From IMG/VR virus record IMGVR_UViG_3300025418_000346, positions 1-38,395 of that record: a stretch of DNA of 38,395 nt; one strand, written 5' to 3'. How positions within the stretch are numbered: position 1 is the first letter of the stretch; each line of letters begins with the position of its first letter. This document shows positions 30,756 to 38,395 of this stretch, one piece after another. The position numbers were made by a program, and so were the translations under genes. The stretch comes from a virus. The notes beneath the pieces were generated by a model that was not told the origin of the DNA, made no database searches, and worked only from the letters and a program-made list of their open reading frames with translations.

Positions 30756-32957
30756 TTATAGCGTACGGAACTGTAGATAAATGATTCCACCAAAGCCTTT
30801 GAATCGGCGATCAGGTGGAGTCATGCGTTCAAAGGTAATGCTCTCAATGACACCTTGGACAGTCTCATTGTTGGTAAAATCTTGCAATGTAAGGACATTT
30901 CCTGGGCCTTCAAGGGTTTCAATGGCAAGCAAGCGTTCAGCAGCACGACCTTCATAACCAGTGGTCATGTTGTATCGGTCGCCTTCAAAGTCAAAGTTAA
31001 GAAGCGGCAAGGTAATCATGCGGGTACGGTGAACCGCAGGTAACGCCTTTAGTTGGTAGCCGTTAAAGGTAGTTGCGGCAGACAGATCCGATGTCGGATA
31101 GATTGTAAACTTGAGCGCAAGGGAAGAGCGCTCAGTCTGTAGATTTGTAGCAATATCAAGGCTGAGATTGAAGTTTGGATCAACGGTAATGATGTCCGTT
31201 GTCGTTCCATCATCAAGAACTGTTGACACCTTGATGTTAGACACCACTGGGTTTTGAGCAAGGAGCTTAACCAACTTGAAGTGCTTGTCCTCAAGGGTAA
31301 GGAAACGGATTAAACCAGTCTGGATATAACCAGATGCAACCAAAGTGTTTGCCTGAACATAAGTGCCAAGGCCAGTTACGCCAATAGCCAATTTATTGCT
31401 ACGGCCATAAACCGCTACGGCAACTGCATCATTGGTTGATGGCACTTGTAAATGAGTGGCATATGCCATTTGGTTGACGCTAAGGTCACGACTAAGATCA
31501 ATCTTAACTAAGCCAGATTTTAACGTGCCAACACCATCTGAGTCAATGTAATTGCTGACCGTGCAGTAGGCATAGCGATCATTGAAAGCGATGCTGTAGC
31601 AAGGACCGCCTGCAAGGTTTGTACCGCTGGCTGGGTCATAGCCGTTGGTGACAACGGTGAGTGGGCCGTAGGTGATGTAACCTGATGAAACGAATCCTGA
31701 TGTATCAATCTGTCCTACACGAATACCCTTGTTAGTTCCAAAGACCATGTACTTGCCAACGTATGCGCCAAGGGAGTAAATCAATTCACCATTTGGCATG
31801 TCAGCTGCGGTGAGGGCTTTGGTTAAGAGTGGGACTTGGCCTGTTGTGTCCAAAGACAAGCGGTAAACGCTACTGCTGCTACCTGCATAACCGCCAATGT
31901 AGATGGCGTTAGGGCCTTCACAGATACCAGTCCATACCCAGTTGGAGTTTGGGTGGGCGTAAATTGGCAGGTTGTTATTGCTGGCAAGGACTGCGGTACC
32001 TGTTAACCCTGTGGCAAATGCTACGTCAGCATTGTTATGGTAAAACGATACGCTTGTAGGAGTAACTGCTGTTACTGACCAGGTGCCGTTGTATGCCGCT
32101 GAGATGCTGGCTACTGTGATCTGGCTACCAACTGAGAAGTTGTTGGCAGTTGATGTGGTTAGCGTGGCGATATTTGTAGATAAACCAGCAGCTGTAACTG
32201 TGTAAGAAGTAATCGGGCTTACTTCGTAGATGTAGTTGTTAACGCCAGCAATTAAGCGTTGCTTAACCCAACCAAGTTTTACACGGGTTGTGACAGTGCC
32301 AACGGCTGATGGGTAGGTGAAGATAGATGTACCAGAACCGCCTGCTAGTGTGCCACGATAGATGTCTGTAGTAGATGCGGCATAGTAATACTGGCCATCG
32401 GTTGCAATATCAAGGATATTGCCAGAGCCACCCCAAGTAATGCTTGTGTTGCCCGCAGGGGTAATGCGGGTAAGGGTGCCACCGTCTGCTTGGAACAAGA
32501 CATCGGTTGCATTTACCGCATCGTATCCGCCAACAAGGAATGGGCGGTTGGTTGCAGCTTGGGTAAGTGTGACATCTGGAAGCAGGGTTGTCTTGCCGAT
32601 GTTAAAGACATCTACGCCAGCTGACTTGTTGAAACGGTAAGCAACTGTCTCGCCTTGGATTGGTTCCTCAAAGCGAATACCAGCGCCGTAGTGGAATGAG
32701 GATTGGCTACGAAGCCACCATGAGGTAAGCGTTTGCTCGCCTGGTTCCTTCTGCATATCAATTTGTTGCTTGCGGTACTGGGCAGTCTCACGCTTGTATG
32801 GATACTTCTCGCTAATGCCAAGGAAGAATGGGATACCGCCGACAGCCACATCATATGTGTTAGAGCTGTTGATGTAGGTGGTTCCGCTGGTTACTGATGG
32901 TTGACCAACTGGATCAACTGGACGCTCTGCAATATGGATTTTGCCGTCGTATGCCAC
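30756..32957 (-). CDS. Large tail protein (733 residues), beta-propeller-like with inserted Ig-like domain
   Basis: A GTG start has AAGGAGTAGGT upstream. The N-terminal region to about residue 120 is aromatic and positively charged (SEKYPYKRETAQYRKQQID). The centre has many short repeats of ATDGQYYYAAS and GKYMVFGTNKGIRV type that suggest a beta-propeller. Around residues 245-330 a Thr/Ser-rich segment (SVGSQITVASISAAYNGTWS) looks like a small inserted beta domain found in tail proteins. The C-terminal part has GYEGRAAERLLAIETLEGPG. Probably a tail tube/nozzle or hub protein; the family is not certain. Confidence 0.68.
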   Translation of the reverse strand: MAYDGKIHIAERPVDPVGQPSVTSGTTYINSSNTYDVAVGGIPFFLGISEKYPYKRETAQYRKQQIDMQKEPGEQTLTSWWLRSQSSFHYGAGIRFEEPIQGETVAYRFNKSAGVDVFNIGKTTLLPDVTLTQAATNRPFLVGGYDAVNATDVLFQADGGTLTRITPAGNTSITWGGSGNILDIATDGQYYYAASTTDIYRGTLAGGSGTSIFTYPSAVGTVTTRVKLGWVKQRLIAGVNNYIYEVSPITSYTVTAAGLSTNIATLTTSTANNFSVGSQITVASISAAYNGTWSVTAVTPTSVSFYHNNADVAFATGLTGTAVLASNNNLPIYAHPNSNWVWTGICEGPNAIYIGGYAGSSSSVYRLSLDTTGQVPLLTKALTAADMPNGELIYSLGAYVGKYMVFGTNKGIRVGQIDTSGFVSSGYITYGPLTVVTNGYDPASGTNLAGGPCYSIAFNDRYAYCTVSNYIDSDGVGTLKSGLVKIDLSRDLSVNQMAYATHLQVPSTNDAVAVAVYGRSNKLAIGVTGLGTYVQANTLVASGYIQTGLIRFLTLEDKHFKLVKLLAQNPVVSNIKVSTVLDDGTTTDIITVDPNFNLSLDIATNLQTERSSLALKFTIYPTSDLSAATTFNGYQLKALPAVHRTRMITLPLLNFDFEGDRYNMTTGYEGRAAERLLAIETLEGPGNVLTLQDFTNNETVQGVIESITFERMTPPDRRFKGFGGIIYLQFRTL

Positions 32958-32980
32958 ACCTACTCCTTAGTTTGTTCCAA

Positions 32981-33006
32981 TAAAAAAGCCCCACCGAAGT
33001 GGGGCT
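32981..33006 (-). terminator. Intrinsic terminator within the tail operon
   Basis: On the minus strand AGCCCCAC-TTCG-GTGGGGCT (33006-32987) has a stable UUCG-type loop and is followed by TTTTTA. It lies 15 bases past the stop of the small coiled-coil gene and before the 733-residue tail gene, so it would reduce expression of downstream tail and lysis genes relative to the fibres. Confidence 0.9.
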
Positions 33007-33021
33007 AGGTACTGCTAGTTA

Positions 33022-33267
33022 CTACGCCTTGGCTGCGTTGAGCAGGTTGTTAATATCGTCTTGGGTTAATCCAAGAGCGATTAACTTAGCGTTAGTTGCA
33101 GCAAGAGCTGCTGCCTTTGCTGCGTCTGCTTCGGCCTTAGCCTTGGCATCTGCCTCAGCCTGTGCTGCTGCTGCCTGCTGTGCGGCAATCTCTTCCGCTG
33201 TAAGTGGGCGGGTAGTTACTTCCTGTGTCTCACAATTTACCTCTACGGCAACTGGTGTATCAGACAT
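33022..33267 (-). CDS. Ala/Glu-rich coiled-coil protein of the tail cluster (81 residues)
   Basis: The protein begins [20 protein letters not shown]. Residues 20-60 are a strongly helical Ala/Glu/Lys run ([20 protein letters not shown]), and the end is [18 protein letters not shown]. The pattern TRPLTxEE followed by a coiled coil is common in phage proteins encoded beside fibres and may act as a chaperone or trimerisation accessory. AAAGGAGAACG precedes the ATG and lies in the 3' end of the HNH gene. Confidence 0.65.
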   Translation of the reverse strand: MSDTPVAVEVNCETQEVTTRPLTAEEIAAQQAAAAQAEADAKAKAEADAAKAAALAATNAKLIALGLTQDDINNLLNAAKA

Positions 33268-33808
33268 TTTCGTTCTCCTTTAAGTATTGTGGTGCATATT
33301 GATTAAGTATTTCTAACGCATATTGAATTTTATCTTCAACTCGTTGTCCTGCTGGCTGTGCTTTAGACCAAAGTTCCAGATTTTCTATGCGATTATCTGA
33401 ACGATTACCATTCTTATGATGGACAGTCTCGCCTTTGGTCAATAGTCTGCCAAGATGATGCTCCATCACAAGTCTATGTTTGCCTACAGCATTAGTTCTT
33501 TTATGCGGGTCTGACACATAAATATATCCATCTTGTTCGTACCATCCTTTTTCAAGGGTGACAGATGGGTCGCCATGTTTTTTATTTCTAAAATAGTGAG
33601 TTAAGCAATAACCCTTTGCATTATGAGGATTTTGGCAACCTTTATATTTGCAACCAACTTCTGCCCTTGATGATTTGCCACGCTTGAATTTCCTTGGGTC
33701 GCCAGTCCTCATCCAGCGTTTGTAATGCATGTCGCACATTTTGCGGCCCATTACTTTTCTACCACAATTGTCTATCTGGCAACCAGCTGTATCTTTTGGT
33801 CTAGGCAT
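33260..33808 (-). CDS. HNH homing endonuclease
   Basis: In this 182-residue protein two Cys/His zinc motifs near the N-terminus ([32 protein letters not shown]) bind DNA. The C-terminal HNH core is [20 protein letters not shown] then [19 protein letters not shown]. It is a free-standing endonuclease, probably a selfish element. The ATG has no ribosome binding site and overlaps a ten-codon ORF with a good site. A paralog lies at 34369-34779. Confidence 0.88.
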   Translation of the reverse strand: MPRPKDTAGCQIDNCGRKVMGRKMCDMHYKRWMRTGDPRKFKRGKSSRAEVGCKYKGCQNPHNAKGYCLTHYFRNKKHGDPSVTLEKGWYEQDGYIYVSDPHKRTNAVGKHRLVMEHHLGRLLTKGETVHHKNGNRSDNRIENLELWSKAQPAGQRVEDKIQYALEILNQYAPQYLKENENV

Positions 33809-33833
33809 AAGGAGATTGTACTGTATCTGTCAT
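33801..33833 (-). other. Ten-codon ORF leading into the HNH gene
   Basis: An ATG with AAGGAGC about 6 bases upstream encodes ten residues ([10 protein letters not shown]). Its stop lies just past the HNH start, so it overlaps the HNH ATG by 8 bases. Its first codons (ATGACAGATACA) resemble the first codons of the downstream coiled-coil gene (ATGTCTGATACA). It may be the severed start of the gene that the HNH element invaded, now used for coupled translation. Confidence 0.4.
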
Positions 33834-33859
33834 TGTATTGCTCCTTAGTTAGTTGTGGC

Positions 33860-34369
33860 TTAAATGCCGTATAAGTAAAAACTGGAATTTGCGAGTATAT
33901 TTACACCACTTGCCGCCGTTAGCGTTAAACTTGCAATAGCGGCTGTGTTAGATAATAAAAATGCTTTTATATAATTTCCCCAACCAGTTGTTGAGTTATT
34001 TTCAGCAAGTGAGTTTAACGACATCGGCTTATATGTTGAGCCAGCATAATTTGGAACATACAATTCACCTGATGAAAATGTGTTGCTTGTCGCAGGCGCA
34101 CCTTCTACATATTCGTGATAAAACCAGGCTACTCCTGTGTTATTGCTAGATAATGTGCTGGAATCATATCCAAGCAAATAAGTTTCTGAATATCCTGTCG
34201 TTAAACCGTTGAAAGTTAAACGAAGATTAGTTCTTGCGCTTGATGATAAATCAGTTCTAACGCTCGTTTTCAACACCAAATCCTTATAGGTTTGCGGAAT
34301 TGACGAGAAGGTAACGGATGCGGCTGATGAGCCGAGGACTTGGGATGAGATGAGTGTGTATGTGGACAT
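33860..34369 (-). CDS. Tail fibre/spike module, paralog 1 (169 residues)
   Basis: A beta-rich protein begins MSTYTLISSQVLGSSAASVT and ends NSSFYLYGI. The block SVTFSSIPQTYKDLVLK and the LYGI end are shared with the proteins at 34772-35281 and 35281-35871, so the three are tandem paralogs. These modules likely form the receptor-binding knobs or tail spikes. The TAATG overlap with the HNH gene upstream shows that gene is inserted precisely at the boundary. Confidence 0.7.
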   Translation of the reverse strand: MSTYTLISSQVLGSSAASVTFSSIPQTYKDLVLKTSVRTDLSSSARTNLRLTFNGLTTGYSETYLLGYDSSTLSSNNTGVAWFYHEYVEGAPATSNTFSSGELYVPNYAGSTYKPMSLNSLAENNSTTGWGNYIKAFLLSNTAAIASLTLTAASGVNILANSSFYLYGI

Positions 34370-34779
34370 TAGGCAAGCCTCTCAGGTGCGTACTGTTGGA
34401 GTATTTCTAAAGCATATTCCACTTTGTCCTCTATTCTTTGGCCAGCGGGTTGAGCCTTTGACCATAGTTCTAAGTTTTCAATTCTGTTATCATCTCTGAT
34501 ACCGTTTTTGTGATGCACTGATTCAGTTGGCAGTAATGCTCTACCAAGATGCTCAGCCATCACAAGCCTATGCTCGTAAGTATATCTGCCATATTTTCCA
34601 TTACCAGCAGTTGTTCTTATTTTGACATATCCATCTTCGTACTTTTTTCCTATATTTATTTTTACTGATGGGTCATTGTACAAAGACCAACGACGATAGT
34701 GCATTTGGCAATAGCCTCTTGCAATAATTGTTTTATTACAATCATCCATTGTGCAGATTTTATCTTTAGTATCAGGCAC
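34369..34779 (-). CDS. HNH homing endonuclease (second copy)
   Basis: In this 136-residue protein a single N-terminal zinc motif (CQMHYRRWSLYNDPS) and the HNH core ([39 protein letters not shown]) match the copy at 33260-33808. The end [20 protein letters not shown] is nearly the same in both. It starts at a GTG overlapping the stop of the fibre gene. It is shorter than the first copy by one zinc motif. It is a selfish endonuclease lodged between fibre modules. Confidence 0.85.
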   Translation of the reverse strand: MPDTKDKICTMDDCNKTIIARGYCQMHYRRWSLYNDPSVKINIGKKYEDGYVKIRTTAGNGKYGRYTYEHRLVMAEHLGRALLPTESVHHKNGIRDDNRIENLELWSKAQPAGQRIEDKVEYALEILQQYAPERLA

Positions 34780-35281
34780 TTTTTATTCCGTAGAGTTGGG
34801 CTGTAGTGCCAGCATTAATATTTGAACCAGTTGTTAAATATTGCATTGTAATACTCGTTATTGCAGAAGTGCTACGCCATAATCCAACAACTCTATCTGT
34901 GTTGCCACTGCCATTCTTGTCAGAACTTGTCGTACATAAAACTGTTTTGTATGTGCTGCCAGTGTAAGAAAAAATATCAGCAGTAATAAATTGCGGAATT
35001 GTTATTGATGAACCGCCATAGTTATTTGTATATAACGATGTATCGCTAGTTCTATTGCCACTAGCGGCTGAAGTTCCATCGCCAACCAAATATGTCATAG
35101 AATAATTTGTTCCAGAATCAGCATTAAATGTTAATGTTAAATAACGATTTGCCGCTGATGAGTTACCCACAAACACCAACCGCAAATCAGTCCAACTTGC
35201 CGCGATAGAGGAGAAGGTAATAGATGCGGCAGCAGTGCCTAATGTTTGCGATGCGATTAAATCGTAAGTTGCGGTAGCCAT
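34772..35281 (-). CDS. Tail fibre/spike module, paralog 2 (169 residues)
   Basis: The protein begins MATATYDLIASQTLGTAAAS, shares ITFSSIAASWTDLRLVF with the other modules and ends TAQLYGIKSA. It is a beta-sandwich-like Thr/Ser/Asn-rich protein with few charged residues. The three extra C-terminal residues after LYGI arise at the junction with the HNH gene. It is probably a receptor-binding or decoration module of the tail. Confidence 0.7.
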   Translation of the reverse strand: MATATYDLIASQTLGTAAASITFSSIAASWTDLRLVFVGNSSAANRYLTLTFNADSGTNYSMTYLVGDGTSAASGNRTSDTSLYTNNYGGSSITIPQFITADIFSYTGSTYKTVLCTTSSDKNGSGNTDRVVGLWRSTSAITSITMQYLTTGSNINAGTTAQLYGIKSA

Positions 35282-35871
35282 TAGTTAATCCCATACAGAG
35301 CGAAGGTTGTGTTGGCGGCGAAATACTGGTACCAAGAGTTGATAGTTATAGATGTAATTGCAGAGGTGCTTAACCAAACTGCCGAACTAAGCGCAACTCC
35401 AAAGTTTGTACTTGTTGTATTGTTATTGCTTCCAGAAAATACCCTTACAGTTTTGTTTTTTGTAGTGGATGCATAGTCGTGTATATCCCAAATAGACACA
35501 CCCCATGTTGCTGTGTCGCTAGAACCGCTATTTGGCTCTCCATACTTGGGAGAGAAGTTTATTGTCGGCGCACCGTTAGGGTTTGCTGCTGTAACCGCTG
35601 TGCCATTTCCTGAGAGTGTGTGGGTAACATAGTTTGAACCTGTATCGCCATTGAAGATTGCACTCATAGAATTATCTGAAAATGTAGTTGTTGCTAAATC
35701 TTTTGCAATAGCACGAATCTGCAATGATTTGTAAGTTCCAGATATTCCAGAAAAAGTAACGGATGTTGTAGTTGAGCCGCTAACCGTCACCGTAGCAATG
35801 TTGTAGAAGGAGGATGGCGGAATAAGGTGACCCGAAATTTGCGAGGCGTAAATACCAAGAATAGGTGACAT
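35281..35871 (-). CDS. Tail fibre/spike module, paralog 3 (196 residues)
   Basis: The protein has an N-terminal extension (MSPILGIYASQISGHLIPPS), then the shared core (TTSVTFSGISGTYKSLQIR), an Asn/Ser-rich middle and the end FALYGIN. It is the longest of the three paralogs and retains a leader segment that may anchor it to the tail. No HNH gene follows it directly: its stop overlaps the ATG of paralog 2 (TAATG). Confidence 0.7.
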   Translation of the reverse strand: MSPILGIYASQISGHLIPPSSFYNIATVTVSGSTTTSVTFSGISGTYKSLQIRAIAKDLATTTFSDNSMSAIFNGDTGSNYVTHTLSGNGTAVTAANPNGAPTINFSPKYGEPNSGSSDTATWGVSIWDIHDYASTTKNKTVRVFSGSNNNTTSTNFGVALSSAVWLSTSAITSITINSWYQYFAANTTFALYGIN

Positions 35872-36227
35872 TATGCAAGGTCCCCTACTACTAACCAGTT
35901 ATTGGCGCTTGTCTGGATGCACGAAGCGGCTGAATACTGCACACGAGTTTTTGGGGCAGATGGAGTTGCACCTGTAGAAGTAATCGTCACACCGCTTCCT
36001 TGAGTAATCGTTGTGGCACCAGCGCCAGTCTGTGCAAAGTTTAACACAGTACCGATTGGAAAAGCCACAGACGAGTTAGGCGGAATAGTCACCGTGTTGG
36101 CAGAAGCATTTGCAATAGTGACAAGGGTGTTATTGCCATCTGCCAAGACAAAGGTGTAGGAAGCAGTCTGGGCATTGACAGCAAGGGCTGGAGTGACGTT
36201 GGTATTGGTCAGTAAGGAGACGGCCAT
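35871..36227 (-). CDS. Tail fibre module with duplicated head domain (118 residues)
   Basis: The protein begins MAVSLLTNTNVTPALAVNAQ. The stretch from NAQTASYTFVLADG through KTRVQYSAASCIQTSANNW to VVGDLA is homologous to the C-terminal domain of the 245-residue protein at 36538-37275. It is therefore a free-standing copy of that domain, beta-rich with Thr/Ser/Val repeats. It is likely displayed at the tail tip; no enzymatic motif is present. Confidence 0.7.
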   Translation of the reverse strand: MAVSLLTNTNVTPALAVNAQTASYTFVLADGNNTLVTIANASANTVTIPPNSSVAFPIGTVLNFAQTGAGATTITQGSGVTITSTGATPSAPKTRVQYSAASCIQTSANNWLVVGDLA

Positions 36228-36538
36228 TAGAGTGTACTTCCCGTCGCAATAAAGTCAGTGTTGCCTGTGGTGGAATAGACGGTTAGAACATCGCCATTGG
36301 CTAATGTCCATCCCGGCTGCTCAACTAAGGAACTGCTGGCTGGAATGGTGTAGTTGTAGAAAAGGTAGTAAGCAGAACCACCAGACTTGGTGATGCTGAC
36401 ACGGATTGAATCATTGGTTCCGCCACGGTTGCAGGCATTAAACGATGCAATGATGGTTCCGTTAGTTGAACCAGTTACTAGCGTTGTTGATCCAGCTGCC
36501 GATGGGGTTGCGTTGCCGAGTACGAGATAGGCTGCCAT
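36227..36538 (-). CDS. Small beta-rich tail protein (103 residues)
   Basis: The protein begins MAAYLVLGNATPSAAGSTTL and contains GGSAYYLFYNYTIPASSSLV and WTLANGDVLTVYSTTGNTDF. It has a beta-sandwich pattern typical of small phage fibre or tail-tip subunits. TAATG overlaps both neighbours. I cannot tie it to a named family. Confidence 0.62.
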   Translation of the reverse strand: MAAYLVLGNATPSAAGSTTLVTGSTNGTIIASFNACNRGGTNDSIRVSITKSGGSAYYLFYNYTIPASSSLVEQPGWTLANGDVLTVYSTTGNTDFIATGSTL

Positions 36539-37275
36539 TACGCCAAGTCTCCAATCAACTGAAAGGTGTTGGTAGCCGTGCAGACGATTGAGGCTGCTGA
36601 GTATTGGACACGCAACTTGGTTCCTGTGCCTGTGACAGTTGAGGTTCCATCGCCTTGGACAGTTACCTGTCCTGTGCCAATCTGCTGAATGTTGATAATC
36701 TGACCTGCGCTAAAGACACCCGCTGGGACGGTTAGGGTGATAGCACCTGAGTTGTTGAGCGTAACCAACTTGGCTGCATCGGCTAGGACTGGGGTGTAGG
36801 TAATTCCAGTCTGGGCGTTAATGCCAATGGCAATCGTTGGGGCTGTGCCAAAGACTAGGTTGCCAGAGCCTGTCTCGTCTGTAACAAGGGCTGCGAGGTT
36901 GGCTGAGGTTGATGTACCAAGGAAGGTTGCCAAGGCTCCTGTAACGCCGTGTGCGCCCGCTGTAAGGGTTGTACCGTAGTGGGTCTGGGCATCTGTCAGA
37001 TCCTGAGCTGTAATGACGTGGCGGACAACAGCGCCAGCATTATGGCTTACTGCTGTAGTTCCGTTATACCCACGAGTAATAGTCAGGGTTAGACCCGACA
37101 CGCCAGTGACGGTGACAAGTTCTTCAGCCGCTGTGTTGTAGTCAAGGGCAAGGACAAACGGATAACTGGTTGGGTAGCCAGTTGTGCCAGCAACCGTAAC
37201 GGTAGTGGATGATGAAGTGATACCACTGGTAATAGTTGTATCTTGCGCCACAGCGCTGTAGTAACGAGATGCCAT
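36538..37275 (-). CDS. Tail fibre/tail-tip protein (245 residues)
   Basis: The N-terminal domain begins MASRYYSAVAQDTTITSGIT, then TVTVAGTTGYPTSYPFVLAL and a loop rich in Thr/Val. A linker with AGAHGVTGALATFLGTS leads to the C-terminal domain NAQTGITYTPVLADAAKLVT ... LRVQYSAASIVCTATNTFQL, ending GDLA, which is duplicated in the 118-residue protein downstream. AAGGACAACC precedes the ATG. Probably a fibre anchored by the N-terminal domain. Confidence 0.68.
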   Translation of the reverse strand: MASRYYSAVAQDTTITSGITSSSTTVTVAGTTGYPTSYPFVLALDYNTAAEELVTVTGVSGLTLTITRGYNGTTAVSHNAGAVVRHVITAQDLTDAQTHYGTTLTAGAHGVTGALATFLGTSTSANLAALVTDETGSGNLVFGTAPTIAIGINAQTGITYTPVLADAAKLVTLNNSGAITLTVPAGVFSAGQIINIQQIGTGQVTVQGDGTSTVTGTGTKLRVQYSAASIVCTATNTFQLIGDLA

Positions 37276-37284
37276 TGGTTGTCC

Positions 37285-38178
37285 TTAGCTTGTGTAGTGC
37301 GTGCGAGGTGGGTACTGCTCTTGAAGGCGACGTACTTCAATAAGCAAGCGCTGTTGGTACATCTGTTGAATTGATCGTCCGATATTTGCAGCTGAGCCAA
37401 TTGGATCTGACTGACCTTGTGAGTCTGCTTCTGCTGTCTGGGCTGGGACACGGCCAAGATCTAGGTACATCGCTGTACGGTAAGCAGCGCCAAGGACAAT
37501 GACTTCACGGGCTGATTCTGGCAAGCCAGTAAGGCTTGAGAAATCATCTGTGTCGTAGGTAAGCGTTGATGGCTTCTTGGTGTAAGTAACCATCACTGTA
37601 CGACCAGGAATGATGCCTTCACGGATTGAGATGGTCTTACCGCTGTTCCAATAGGTTGGGTTAGCCATACGGTCTACACGGTAGTGGCGCACTGGGAGCC
37701 ATTCCTTAGATGGGCCGATGGTCTGCCATGAGCAACCAAGAATATCAATTGCCTCTTGAGGCAAGACATAGGTAGTTACCGCAGCTTGGAATGGAAAAGT
37801 TGTGTAGTAAACGCCGAACAAATCTGGGTAGACCGCATCAATGGCAAGGTTAACGTTTCGGCGGATAACTGATCGCGGAAAGGAAGGCGTGATAGTCACA
37901 CGAGTACCAGAACTGTGAGTAGTGGCTACCGTGTCACGAAACCCTCGGCCATATGATGGGACAGTTGCCGTATTTGTAGTACGGTCAAATGAGTCCACCC
38001 AGATAAGTTCATCGTCAATCTCAACCAAACCACGGGTTAGCACGGTGCCATCGGCAACTGTGAATGTGGTGGCGGTTGAACTTAATGATGCTGTGAGATA
38101 TGTGGCTTGATCCTGACGGTTTGTATAACCAGTCAGGGCAAGAGCCGTCTCGTCAATGATATTTACAAATGTTGTCAC
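37285..38178 (-). CDS. Head-tail connector / tail adaptor protein (297 residues)
   Basis: A GTG start overlaps the upstream stop (GTGA), with GAGGATC as a weak site. The N-terminal 95 residues form a beta module (YLTASLSSTATTFTVADGTV; LVEIDDELIWVDSFD; SYGRGFRDTVA). The remaining part is helical with RSVIRRNVNLAIDAVYPDLF and GLPESAREVIVLGAAYRTAM, a pattern I associate with podovirus gatekeeper or connector proteins. It likely closes the portal channel and joins the tail. Confidence 0.68.
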   Translation of the reverse strand: MTTFVNIIDETALALTGYTNRQDQATYLTASLSSTATTFTVADGTVLTRGLVEIDDELIWVDSFDRTTNTATVPSYGRGFRDTVATTHSSGTRVTITPSFPRSVIRRNVNLAIDAVYPDLFGVYYTTFPFQAAVTTYVLPQEAIDILGCSWQTIGPSKEWLPVRHYRVDRMANPTYWNSGKTISIREGIIPGRTVMVTYTKKPSTLTYDTDDFSSLTGLPESAREVIVLGAAYRTAMYLDLGRVPAQTAEADSQGQSDPIGSAANIGRSIQQMYQQRLLIEVRRLQEQYPPRTHYTS

Positions 38179-38395
38179 GATACGATCCTCGCTGCCGCTT
38201 CATTTTCGCCAAGGCCAAATGTGCCAGCGAGTAGGTTCAAAATGCCTGGTGTATCTTCAAGATAGTTTTTGCCACCATGGCGTGATGCATAGATCTGATT
38301 AAGCACGTCAATGCCACGAGTAGCATTGTGTGAACCAAGAACAACTGTTCCCCACTTGAGAGCAGCACCATCAAAATCGTACTGTGGTACACCAT
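38175..38395 (-). CDS. C-terminal part of an unknown virion protein (5' end beyond window)
   Basis: The last 72 full codons of a leftward gene are visible, beginning GVPQYDFDGAALKWGTVVLG and ending GENEAAARIVS. They are helical and Gly/Leu-rich near the end. The gene enters from beyond base 38395 and overlaps the connector start by four bases. It is not in frame with the collagen-like gene at the other end if the ends are simply joined. The position suggests another connector or neck protein. Confidence 0.6.
   Translation of the reverse strand, partial: GVPQYDFDGAALKWGTVVLGSHNATRGIDVLNQIYASRHGGKNYLEDTPGILNLLAGTFGLGENEAAARIVS

Overview
The window is 38.4 kb of a tailed double-stranded DNA phage genome, apparently an actinobacteriophage with a podovirus-like gene set. 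Actinobacterial signs are a WhiB-family Fe-S regulator, a primase carried as separate zinc-finger and Toprim genes, an FmdB-like zinc ribbon, and a Cas4/RecB-like nuclease of the actinophage type. Moderate base composition together with collagen-like and PD-(D/E)XK genes suggests an aquatic actinobacterial host, but this is an inference. I see no integrase, no DNA polymerase, no tRNA and no CRISPR array.

Layout. (1) 15564 down to 1 (minus): the head module in the order large terminase, portal, three small proteins, a 1573-residue and three smaller presumed internal virion proteins, scaffold, N4-gp56-type major capsid protein, two small head/neck proteins, and a collagen-like fibre that runs off the left edge. 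(2) 15565-16392: an intergenic control region with direct repeats, six strong palindromes, an AT-rich stretch with an exact DnaA box, and a sigma70-like promoter preceded by three ATGACCA boxes. (3) 16393-21281 (plus): an early operon of tiny, mostly CxxC-bearing proteins, a C5 cytosine methyltransferase spread over three frames, WhiB, a membrane-anchored transglycosylase-like protein, and a glycosyltransferase resembling procollagen galactosyltransferases. It ends at an intrinsic terminator. (4) 28695 down to 21416 (minus): the replication/recombination operon, with a Cas4-like nuclease split into two genes, DnaB-like ATPase, resolvase-like nuclease, split primase, Endo VII, a second PD-(D/E)XK-like nuclease, a sigma-like factor, an FmdB-like zinc ribbon and a metallopeptidase-like protein. 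(5) 28696-28927: a second control region with a leaderless-type promoter, an opposing promoter with a possible small RNA, and a strong terminator. (6) 38395 down to 28928 (minus): the tail and lysis module, with a connector, a series of small beta-rich fibre proteins interleaved with two HNH endonucleases, a 733-residue tail protein, membrane proteins, two cysteine peptidases and a holin.

Modules 1 and 6 face the same way and meet at the window ends in the expected functional order (head, then connector and tail). The source molecule is therefore probably circular or circularly permuted, with some sequence missing at the junction. Genes inside each module mostly overlap by TAATG or ATGA, so translational coupling is general.

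The most unusual points are a Cas4-like nuclease whose active site and 1+3 Fe-S cysteines are divided between two genes 620 bp apart, a collagen-like fibre paired with a collagen-galactosyltransferase-like enzyme, a three-frame methyltransferase, related noncoding elements in the two control regions, and tandem fibre paralogs invaded by HNH genes.
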